Shown here piece after piece: positions 1 to 6,816 of a stretch of 33,082 bases of DNA. The position numbers and the translations under genes are program-made. Source of the DNA: Bacteroidales bacterium (GTDB lineage Bacteria; Bacteroidota; Bacteroidia; Bacteroidales; PWNQ01); the NCBI GenBank assembly GCA_003557725.1, contig PWNQ01000200.1, positions 1 through 33,082 of the forward strand. The letters are read 5' to 3'. The notes below the pieces were generated by a model. The model saw only the letters and a list, made by a program, of their open reading frames with translations, was not told where the DNA came from and searched no databases. How positions within the stretch are numbered: position 1 is the first letter of the stretch; each line of letters begins with the position of its first letter.

Positions 1-2
1 AG

Positions 3-968
3 GTATACATAAACGGGTTCTCCTCTTCGCTGCCACTGGAAGTGCAAATAAATGCTTTAAGGGCCATAGAGGGATTGGAAAAAGCAGCCGTATTTCAGCC
101 AGGCTATGCCATAGAATATGATTATTTCCCTCCACAGCAATTAACCTACAGTATGGAAACACGGCTGGTAAAGGGATTGTTTCTGGCCGGGCAAATAAAC
201 GGCACCACCGGATATGAAGAAGCTGCCGCATTGGGACTAATGGCGGGGATCAATGCCCATCAGATGGTAAATAACGGGGATCCCTTAATCCTGAACCGTT
301 CCCAGGCGTATATTGGAGTGCTTATTGACGATTTGATCAACAAAGGGACGGACGAACCTTACCGTATGTTCACCTCCCGCGCCGAGTATCGCATCATTTT
401 ACGGCAGGATAATGCCGATCTGCGACTCACTGAGAAGTCATTCCAGCTGGGACTGGCAGGCCATGAACGGATGGAAGCATTAGAGAACAAAAAGAAATAC
501 ATGGGAAAAGCCCTTGAGTATATCCGAACCACCAGCATTAGCCCCGGAGAGATCAATGAACTTCTGGAAGAACACCACGAAGCCCCCATAAAACAAAAAG
601 TAAAGCTGGAGACCATTGTCAAGCGCCCAAAAATAAACCTGCATCAAATCTACAAGGCGCTGCCAAATATGAAAAAGTTCTGGAAAAAAGAAACGGGAGA
701 CCATATGGAAGCCCTGGAAGAAGCAGGAATTATGGTGAAATACCAGGATTACATCGTTAAAGAAAAGGAAATGGCAGAAAAAATGCAAAAACTGGACAAT
801 GCCCCCATCCCTGAATCCCTTCAATACATGGAAATCCAGGCCTTATCTTTCGAAGCCCGGGAAAAACTACAGGCCCTCAAACCCCAAACCCTGGGACAGG
901 CATCAAGGATCAGTGGCGTTTCCCCGGCAGACATATCCGTGCTTATGATCCACCTGCGAAAATCGTAA
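3..968 (+). CDS. mnmG: MnmG (GidA) tRNA uridine-5-carboxymethylaminomethyl synthesis enzyme, C-terminal part
   Basis: The C-terminal 321 residues of MnmG are present; the 5' half lies before the window. The reading frame is open from base 3 and already reads VYINGFSSSLPLEVQ, which matches the family, so the GTG at 42 is an internal codon and not a start. Together with MnmE, this FAD protein modifies the wobble uridine of some tRNAs in the cytoplasm. Visible hallmarks are GQINGTTGYEEAAA of the FAD domain, EPYRMFTSRAEYR, DNADLRLT, and the C-terminal GQASRISGVSPADIS of the helical domain that contacts MnmE. The stop is at 966-968 and no truncation is seen on the right. In many bacteria mnmG lies close to the replication origin. 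Here it is followed at once by two parS sites, which fits that location. Confidence 0.97.
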   Translation, partial: VYINGFSSSLPLEVQINALRAIEGLEKAAVFQPGYAIEYDYFPPQQLTYSMETRLVKGLFLAGQINGTTGYEEAAALGLMAGINAHQMVNNGDPLILNRSQAYIGVLIDDLINKGTDEPYRMFTSRAEYRIILRQDNADLRLTEKSFQLGLAGHERMEALENKKKYMGKALEYIRTTSISPGEINELLEEHHEAPIKQKVKLETIVKRPKINLHQIYKALPNMKKFWKKETGDHMEALEEAGIMVKYQDYIVKEKEMAEKMQKLDNAPIPESLQYMEIQALSFEAREKLQALKPQTLGQASRISGVSPADISVLMIHLRKS

Positions 969-986
969 ATGTTCCACGTGGAACAT
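969..986. promoter_or_regulatory. parS centromere-like site 1 (ParB binding)
   Basis: The sequence ATGTTCCACGTGGAACAT is a perfect 18-bp palindrome containing TGTTCCACGTGGAACA, which fits the chromosomal parS consensus TGTTNCACGTGNAACA. It starts right after the mnmG stop codon. ParB loads at such sites and nucleates the partition complex. An identical copy lies 219 bp downstream. Confidence 0.88.
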
Positions 987-1187
987 AAGAGAAAAACCCC
1001 TGACAGCATACTTGTTACCGCAATCCCCGCCATTCATACCCTCCCAACCCCAATAGAGATCATCACTACCCTTCCATCTTAGGCCAATGCCTCCCGAAAA
1101 CCTATAACCCACCAGCACCCCACTTATATTGCCAAAACACAACGGCACACCAAAACACACCGGATGCCGACCAGCAACAAAACCCAT
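987..1187. other. Intergenic spacer between the two parS sites
   Basis: About 200 bp with a strong strand skew: the plus strand is rich in C and A and poor in G. Read on the minus strand it gives glycine- and aromatic-rich peptide such as GYRFSGGIGLRW and DDLYWGWEGM, which resembles beta-barrel composition. No convincing start, ribosome site or family match is visible. It may be a decayed fragment or chance. Confidence 0.35.
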
Positions 1188-1205
1188 ATGTTCCACGTGG
1201 AACAT
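1188..1205. promoter_or_regulatory. parS centromere-like site 2 (ParB binding)
   Basis: A second exact copy of ATGTTCCACGTGGAACAT. Two identical 18-bp palindromes within 237 bp, both outside coding sequence and next to mnmG, are very unlikely by chance and support the parS reading. No parA or parB gene is inside the window. Confidence 0.88.
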
Positions 1206-1301
1206 ACCACATAAATAACTAAAAGAGTATTTTTTAACCCCCCATCTTAACAAAATCGGTCATGGTTCCGTAGCACAGGCAGGCAATCGGTCAACTTTTG
1301 C

Positions 1302-1309
1302 TACCTTTG
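1302..1309 (+). promoter_or_regulatory. Bacteroidota -7 box (TACCTTTG)
   Basis: TACCTTTG matches the TAnnTTTG -7 element of Bacteroidota promoters. No TTTG is seen at the expected distance upstream, so it is at best a half-conserved promoter. Transcription from here would give a leader of about 230 bases for the methyltransferase, or read a 47-codon ORF at 1323-1466 (MGTIRYNETPMAKIFS...) that I do not recognise and do not call as a gene. Confidence 0.4.
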
Positions 1310-1436
1310 CAAAATATTTACAATGGGAACAATAAGATATAATGAAACGCCCATGGCGAAAATTTTTTCGACACACAGGAGAATGATTATTTCCTTACCG
1401 GAAAGCTCCCGTGCGCGCCCCTCTGACTCCCCTTTG

Positions 1437-1478
1437 GGGGCATGGGGCATAGAGCATAGGGCATAGGGCATGGGGCAT
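1437..1478. repeat. Tandem heptamer array, six copies of (A/G)GGGCAT-type unit
   Basis: Six head-to-tail 7-mers: GGGGCAT, GGGGCAT, AGAGCAT, AGGGCAT, AGGGCAT, GGGGCAT. The array lies in the gap before the methyltransferase. It behaves like a simple-sequence tract that can change copy number; no coding role is apparent. Confidence 0.85.
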
Positions 1479-1497
1479 AGCTGATTTTTAGGAATGT

Positions 1498-1526
1498 AAA
1501 AATGTGTGTTTTTAGACCGGGCTCAA
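1498..1526 (+). repeat. Interspersed inverted-repeat element, copy A (right half only)
   Basis: AATGTGTGTTTTTAGACC followed by GGGCTCAAT matches the right half of an element present in fuller form at 2925-2998, 20950-21022 and 21122-21197, and as another half at 25199-25227. The left arm (ATGAGTCC...) is missing here. It ends 19 bases before the methyltransferase start. Confidence 0.6.
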
Positions 1527-1545
1527 TATATAAAATTATCAACAG

Positions 1546-2421
1546 ATGAAACATATTAAAGAATGCCCCCTGTGCGGGAGCCAGGATCACAGGCTATATT
1601 TGGAAACGCAGGACTGGTTTCTCACCATGGAAGCGTTTTCCATTCAGGAGTGCAATGCTTGCGCATTTCTGTTTACCAATCCCATTCCGGAAGAAATGGG
1701 ATCCTATTATCAATCGGAAGATTACCTTTCACATAATGCCTCCAAAAAAGGACTGCTCAGCACCCTTTACCGCATTATCCGGCTAATCGCCCTGAAAAAA
1801 AAGTATCACCAGGTGAAAAAACACGCCACCGGAAAAAACTTGCTGGATATTGGCTGTGGAACCGGAGAGTTTTTAAACTACTGCCAAATCCAGGGGATGA
1901 ACACCAAAGGGATCGAACCCGGCAAACAGGCCAGAGAGTTCGCAAAAAAGCAATATAACCTGGAAATAGACGACGAACCGGCCCTGGATAATCTCCCTGC
2001 CGGACAATACGACGTTATTACCCTGTGGCACGTGCTGGAACATGTGCCCAACCTCCACCAACGGATGAAAACCATTACTTCACTGATCAAAGACCAGGGA
2101 ATAATCATCCTTGCACTACCCAATCCCCAATCTTTCGATGCTGAAAAATATGAGAAATTCTGGGCCGCATACGATACCCCAAGACACCTGTACCACTTCC
2201 GCAAAAAAAATATTGAAACCCTGGCACAACAACATAACCTGAAACTGCTGGAAACCGTGCCAATGCCCTTTGACGCATATTATATCAGCCTGCTTAGCGA
2301 AAAATATAAAACCGGAAGCCAAAACTTCCTGAAAGCAACTATCAATGGATGTAAATCTAACATGAAAGGAGCAAAATCCAAAAACCACTCCTCCCTAACT
2401 TATATCCTGCAAAAAAAATAA
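1546..2421 (+). CDS. Class I SAM-dependent methyltransferase with N-terminal zinc-ribbon-like cysteines
   Basis: This 291-residue cytoplasmic protein has two CxxC pairs (Cys7/Cys10 and Cys36/Cys39) that look like a small zinc ribbon. They precede a Rossmann methyltransferase domain with motif I DIGCGTG at residues 101-107. Further hallmarks are the acidic motif around GIEPGKQAREFAK, the LWHVLEHVPN segment typical of the Methyltransf_23 group, and ALPNPQS. The C-terminal NGCKSNMKGAKSKNHSSLTYI looks intact, so the protein appears complete. The substrate cannot be told from sequence; relatives act on small molecules, sugars or lipids. The ATG at 1546 is the only sensible start. The gene stands alone between two repeat-rich gaps. 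Confidence 0.85.
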   Translation: MKHIKECPLCGSQDHRLYLETQDWFLTMEAFSIQECNACAFLFTNPIPEEMGSYYQSEDYLSHNASKKGLLSTLYRIIRLIALKKKYHQVKKHATGKNLLDIGCGTGEFLNYCQIQGMNTKGIEPGKQAREFAKKQYNLEIDDEPALDNLPAGQYDVITLWHVLEHVPNLHQRMKTITSLIKDQGIIILALPNPQSFDAEKYEKFWAAYDTPRHLYHFRKKNIETLAQQHNLKLLETVPMPFDAYYISLLSEKYKTGSQNFLKATINGCKSNMKGAKSKNHSSLTYILQKK

Positions 2422-2492
2422 GCAGCAGCCACATATAGCAATAAACACGACCCCATTAATTATGAACTGATGAAAATCCAATGCTGCAGGGC

Positions 2493-2586
2493 CCGGGAAT
2501 TGGGCACCTGTCCCGAGAATTGGGCACCTGTCCCGAGAATTCGGGACCTGTCCCGAGAATTCGGGACCTGTCCCGAGAATTCGGGA
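2493..2586. repeat. 20-bp tandem repeat array made of small hairpins
   Basis: Four full 20-bp units plus partial units at each end. The first two units (2501, 2521) read TGGGCACCTGTCCCGAGAAT; the next two (2541, 2561) read TCGGGACCTGTCCCGAGAAT. In the latter pair each unit contains TCGGGA-CCTG-TCCCGA, a perfect 6-bp stem with a 4-base loop, and the units are joined by GAATTC-type junctions. The whole array can therefore fold as a row of hairpins. Confidence 0.9.
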
Positions 2587-2641
2587 ACATAGCTTTTGAC
2601 AAACAAGGGATGTTTAAATACCAAATGACGAGGAGGAGAGG

Positions 2642-2686
2642 AAGCGACTTAAGCGACTTAAGCGACTTAAGCGAACTGAGCGAACG
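2642..2686. repeat. 9-bp tandem repeat array (AAGCGACTT)
   Basis: Three exact AAGCGACTT units at 2642, 2651 and 2660, followed by two diverged units, AAGCGAACT and GAGCGAACG. The unit length is a multiple of three, so it reads as a tripeptide repeat in all frames, but no gene structure surrounds it. Confidence 0.85.
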
Positions 2687-2924
2687 AATGGCTTTTACTC
2701 TACCCTGAATGGGGGAGGCAGCCACAAAAACGCAAAAATATTTGATCTGCGGACTTAAGGCCGCTTTACGACATAATCCATCCTCAACAGGCTAAAGTGC
2801 CGGGAAATCAAAAAAAACGCATGATTCTTAGTGTGTTGATATAGTGATGATTAGCGCATCATGCAGTATATTTATTGTTTTTCGTATTTTCGTCTCATAA
2901 AAATAACCGTTTTTTGCCATATAC

Positions 2925-2998
2925 ATGAGTCCGGCCAAAAAAGGACATAATAAATTTTCAGCTGTTGTAAGATGTGTGTTTTTTAAAGTTGGCCTCAT
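2925..2998. repeat. Interspersed inverted-repeat element, copy B (full)
   Basis: The element begins ATGAGTCCGGCC and ends GGCCTCAT. Inside the right arm is the GATGTGTGTTTTTTAAAG core shared with copy A. The two ends can pair to give an imperfect hairpin of about 74 bp. It lies 60 bases before the histidine kinase start. Confidence 0.65.
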
Positions 2999-3057
2999 AC
3001 ATAGAAAAGTAAAATCACGTTTACTTCATTGTACATTGTCATATTAATCAAACACGA

Positions 3058-6000
3058 ATGCAAAAGCCCGGAAAAGCGGCCACATATTTCATCCTTTTCG
3101 CTGCAACATTGATTGTTTTGGCCGGAATGAACTATTACTACAGCATCTCCCTCAGGGAAAAAAACCTGATCTCCCACGCCAAAGAGTTCACCATTAATGA
3201 GCTGGACATGCTCAATGAGGTAGTAGAAAACCTGACAGGCAAGGATTCAGCAGCATTGGGTCACTTTTTTTCAAGTGAACAGGGCATAGCATTAACAACT
3301 CCTCAGCGCGCTTTTTTTGCTTTCAAAGACCAGCGGCTTATCTTTTGGACAGATAACCGCCTTCCCATGCCCCGGGATAAACTGCCCCACCATCTGAATA
3401 ACACCTTTGCATCCTACGCCAATGCCTACTGCCTTAACGTTACCAAAGAAGCAGGGGATTATATCTACCTGGGAGTAACCATACTGAAAAACCACTTCCC
3501 CTACGAAAATGAAAATTTGCAAAATACTTTTAACCCGGAGCTAAACCTGCCTCCCGAAGTTATAGTAGACCAAGAACCGAAAGGGCATCCGGTTGAATAC
3601 CAGGGAGAGCCCATTTATCACCTCACCATCCCCCCAAATATTTCCTTAACCCCGACCCAAAACAACACCCTGTTCTCCATATTTTTGCTGTCTCTGGCAT
3701 TTTTGTTTTCGGCACTCTACCATGGGCACAAAAATATAAACCCTTTCAGAAAAAATCCCCGGTTATTTTTGCTCTTTTTTACAGCCGACATTATTCTAAT
3801 CCGCATATTGATCGCTTATTTCAATTTTCCGGCGTTCATTCACCATTCCATGCTTTTCAACCCATCCCTGTTGGCGTTTAATTCCTTTTTTCCATCACTG
3901 GGGGACATGGTTATTACAGCATTATGCATCAATGCGGTGGTGCTTGGAGCAACCATTGCATCACCCATTTCACGGGCTAAGGAAGAGTCATCCGGATATT
4001 TAAAGATCCTGACCGGAGTCACCGGTTTTATAGTATTACTACTCAGCATAAGAGGTATAACCTGGACCCTGGAAAGCCTGGTACATGATTCATCCATCAT
4101 GTTAAATCTGAACAACCTATTTTCCATAGACTTTTATACCATTGCAGCATTTCTTGCCCTATCCCTGTTACTGGCATCCTTTTTTCTTGCAACTGGTCGT
4201 TTTCTGGACTATCTCCATTCACAAAGTCCTGTATACATTTCCCTCACCTCCTTAATAATTGCCATTGCCGCATATGGGCTGGCGCTGATCTATCTAAACA
4301 TCCCAGACATCCCCATATTAGCCGGGGGCGGTGCCGTATTATTCCTCTTTTTGGGCATACGTCATATAATAGGTCCCTTATTTAGTTCACGCGGGGCCCT
4401 GGTTAGTCTTCTGCTTTTTGCATCACTGATTACGTTAGTATTAAACACCCACAACCAGCAAAAAGAGCAACAGGAGCGAAAGGTTGCCGCCATAAAAGCG
4501 GCACAAAAGCAAGACCCGGTGACGGAAAGCCTGTTTATGGAGGTAGAAGACCAGATACGTTTTGATGACACCTTAGGCGTCCTCCTCCAGGAAAAGCCTT
4601 TAGATGAGAGCCTGATTGTCTCATATATCATGTACCAATATTTTACAGGCTACTGGGATCGTTATCATTTTCAGACCACCCTTTGTTTTCCCCATGACAG
4701 TCTGATCCTTCAGCCGGAAGGGTACAAACAAAGGTGCCGTGATTTCTTTAACCAGTTGATCAGTGAACACGGGCACTTCACTTTCAGCAATAACCTATTT
4801 TATCTGGACAACAACCCCTGGCTTTCCAGCTACATAGCCAGGTTATACTTTCCCAGGTGGCCGGAAGAAGGCAGGCCACCGGTATCTTTGTATATAGAAA
4901 TGGATGCAAAGTTTGCCCCGGAGGGGTTGGTTTACCCGGAGTTGCTTATTGATGATAAAATCGACCGGTCTCAGATTTTCCTCGGAGAATATAGTGCAGG
5001 GAGGTACACCGAAGATGAATTGATCTCATCCATTGGCCCCTACAACTATTATATTACTTTACATAATTTCGGCATCCAGGACCAAAGCACCAGTGGGTTT
5101 TTTCAACATAACGGATACAGCCACTTTTACTATCCGGTTGATGAGCAGGAGGCGCTTGTGGTCAGCCGTCACATTCCCGGAATGGGGGAAAAGCTGGCCC
5201 CATTTGCCTATGTATTTATCTTCCTGGCAATTTCACTGCTCATCAGTGGGTTGATCATGACCCCCGGGCTGCTTTCCAGAGTAGGAAAAGACTTTAAAAC
5301 CCGGCTCCAAATGGCATTCTTCTTCATCGTCCTTGCCACCTTTATCATTATTGGGGTCATTTCTGTAGTCTACTTAAAGTCGCTGAACGAAGAAAAAAAC
5401 CAAAGCCTTCTACAGGAGAAGGCGCACTCCATCCTGGTAGAAATGGAAAACCGTCTCATGGGGCGCGATATCGCTTCCTCCGGGGAAACCAGGGATATCA
5501 ATTCACTGATGTTCGGGTTATCCTCCACCTTTTTCACCGATATCAATATATATGGGCTGGACGGGAATCTGCTGGGCACCTCACGACCGGAAATTTATGA
5601 TGCCGGCCTTATGTCCGGCCGAATGAACAACGATATACTGAGAAAGATCCGAAAAAAGGGAAAAACCGTTGTCTTACAAAAAGAAAGCATGGGCAACCTG
5701 CAATATTCTTCGGCATACATGCCCTTTCGAAATCACAAAAACCAAATAATCGCCTATCTGAACATCCCCTATTATGCCAAACAAAGTGAGCTGGAAAAGG
5801 AGATTACCGGGTTCCTGTCTACCTTTATTAACCTGTATGTGATCCTCTTAGCCATCGCTGTGTTCTTTGGCTTAGTGATCACCGGATACATTACCCGCCC
5901 CTTAAACCTGATCAAAGAGCATATGCGTAAAATAAAACTGGGGGCGGCCAACGAAAAGATCAATTTATCAGGATATGATGAAATCGGGGAGTTGGTGAGA

Positions 6001-6741
6001 GAGTATAACAAGATGATTGATGAACTGGAACGGAGTGCAGACCTGCTCATGCGGTCTCAAAGAGAATCAGCATGGAGAGAAATGGCCAAACAAGTGGCCC
6101 ATGAAATAAAAAACCCACTGACCCCCATGAAGCTAAACATCCAAATGTTGCAGCGGTCACTTAAAGACAGGGAAAGCCGATGGGATGATAAAAAAGTGGA
6201 GCGGATGACACAAACCCTCCTGGAACAAATTGATAATCTTTCAACCATTGCATCTGAATTTTCCAGTTTCGCAAAAATGCCTACGCCAAAACCCAAACTA
6301 ATAACACTGGATGAAGCCGTCAAGCACGCCTGTGATACCTATAACCACTATGATAATATCAATATATCATATCAAAACAGGGCCGGAGAAACCACTGTAA
6401 AAGCAGATTTTAAACAGCTTTTACGCGCATTTAACAATATTCTGGACAACGCGGTACAGTCCATCCCTAAAGGAAAGCAGGGCATTATCCAGGTCATTCT
6501 GGAACAAAAAGAGAAAACCCTGAGGGTGTCGGTGAAAGACAACGGACATGGGATTCCCTTAGCCCTGCAAAGCAAGCTGTTTTCTCCCAGTTTTACCACC
6601 AAAAGTGCGGGGATGGGGCTGGGGCTGACCATCGTAAAAAACATCATTGCCAACTGGGGAGGCAAGGTATGGTTCCGGTCTGCAGAAGACCGGGGAACAA
6701 CATTTTATGTAGAACTGCCATTGGCCGGGGAAGAAAATTAA
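3058..6741 (+). CDS. Large multi-pass sensor histidine kinase (NtrY-like ATPase/HAMP/HisKA architecture)
   Basis: This 1227-residue inner-membrane kinase is far longer than a usual sensor. An N-terminal helix (about 8-30) and a first extracytoplasmic domain (about 31-203) are followed by about eight helices between 204 and 463. A second soluble domain (about 464-715), two more helices (about 718-785), a third extracytoplasmic segment and a last helix precede a HAMP domain around GYITRPLNLIKEH. The kinase core is complete: H-box QVAHEIKNPLTPMK with phospho-accepting His1015, N-box NILDNAVQS (about 1128-1136), G1 box DNGHGI at 1161-1166, FSPSFTTK, and G2 box GMGLGLTIVK. The ENPLTPMK-type H-box resembles NtrY. 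No response regulator is adjacent. The signal sensed is unknown. Confidence 0.9.
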   Translation: MQKPGKAATYFILFAATLIVLAGMNYYYSISLREKNLISHAKEFTINELDMLNEVVENLTGKDSAALGHFFSSEQGIALTTPQRAFFAFKDQRLIFWTDNRLPMPRDKLPHHLNNTFASYANAYCLNVTKEAGDYIYLGVTILKNHFPYENENLQNTFNPELNLPPEVIVDQEPKGHPVEYQGEPIYHLTIPPNISLTPTQNNTLFSIFLLSLAFLFSALYHGHKNINPFRKNPRLFLLFFTADIILIRILIAYFNFPAFIHHSMLFNPSLLAFNSFFPSLGDMVITALCINAVVLGATIASPISRAKEESSGYLKILTGVTGFIVLLLSIRGITWTLESLVHDSSIMLNLNNLFSIDFYTIAAFLALSLLLASFFLATGRFLDYLHSQSPVYISLTSLIIAIAAYGLALIYLNIPDIPILAGGGAVLFLFLGIRHIIGPLFSSRGALVSLLLFASLITLVLNTHNQQKEQQERKVAAIKAAQKQDPVTESLFMEVEDQIRFDDTLGVLLQEKPLDESLIVSYIMYQYFTGYWDRYHFQTTLCFPHDSLILQPEGYKQRCRDFFNQLISEHGHFTFSNNLFYLDNNPWLSSYIARLYFPRWPEEGRPPVSLYIEMDAKFAPEGLVYPELLIDDKIDRSQIFLGEYSAGRYTEDELISSIGPYNYYITLHNFGIQDQSTSGFFQHNGYSHFYYPVDEQEALVVSRHIPGMGEKLAPFAYVFIFLAISLLISGLIMTPGLLSRVGKDFKTRLQMAFFFIVLATFIIIGVISVVYLKSLNEEKNQSLLQEKAHSILVEMENRLMGRDIASSGETRDINSLMFGLSSTFFTDINIYGLDGNLLGTSRPEIYDAGLMSGRMNNDILRKIRKKGKTVVLQKESMGNLQYSSAYMPFRNHKNQIIAYLNIPYYAKQSELEKEITGFLSTFINLYVILLAIAVFFGLVITGYITRPLNLIKEHMRKIKLGAANEKINLSGYDEIGELVREYNKMIDELERSADLLMRSQRESAWREMAKQVAHEIKNPLTPMKLNIQMLQRSLKDRESRWDDKKVERMTQTLLEQIDNLSTIASEFSSFAKMPTPKPKLITLDEAVKHACDTYNHYDNINISYQNRAGETTVKADFKQLLRAFNNILDNAVQSIPKGKQGIIQVILEQKEKTLRVSVKDNGHGIPLALQSKLFSPSFTTKSAGMGLGLTIVKNIIANWGGKVWFRSAEDRGTTFYVELPLAGEEN

Positions 6742-6804
6742 CCCCCTTTTTCCGGCAACTTTTCTCCAGCCATTGGGCCATCACCCTTCTCCCGGGGAAT
6801 TGTT

Positions 6805-6812
6805 TATTTTTG
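6805..6812 (+). promoter_or_regulatory. Bacteroidota -7 box (TATTTTTG) before the flippase
   Basis: TATTTTTG fits TAnnTTTG and lies 4 bases before the ATG at 6817, so a transcript from here would be leaderless or nearly so. No TTTG is found 19 bases upstream, so strength is uncertain. Confidence 0.4.
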
Positions 6813-6816
6813 CCCT

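Larger units (their letters stand above)
2422..3057. other. Repeat-rich intergenic region, 636 bp without a gene
   Basis: It holds a 20-bp hairpin array (2493-2586), a 9-bp array (2642-2686) and a full copy of the interspersed inverted repeat (2925-2998). Between them is a small inverted repeat GCATGAT (2819-2825) / ATCATGC (2858-2864). Open frames through the arrays encode only repeat-driven peptides (SDLSDLSDLSELS, or SLKSLKSLKS on the minus strand) and are not called. No clear promoter for the histidine kinase downstream was recognised. Confidence 0.7.

Noticed and set aside
42-44. GTG at 42 as the start of the first gene
   Set aside because: The frame continues upstream to base 3 with residues that match MnmG, so the gene begins before the window.
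2493-2686. The tandem arrays as a CRISPR array
   Set aside because: Units of 20 and 9 bp abut without unique spacers and no cas genes are near.
2481-2708. A protein gene across the 20-bp and 9-bp arrays (either strand)
   Set aside because: The peptides are driven wholly by the repeats and there is no start region, family match or conserved composition.
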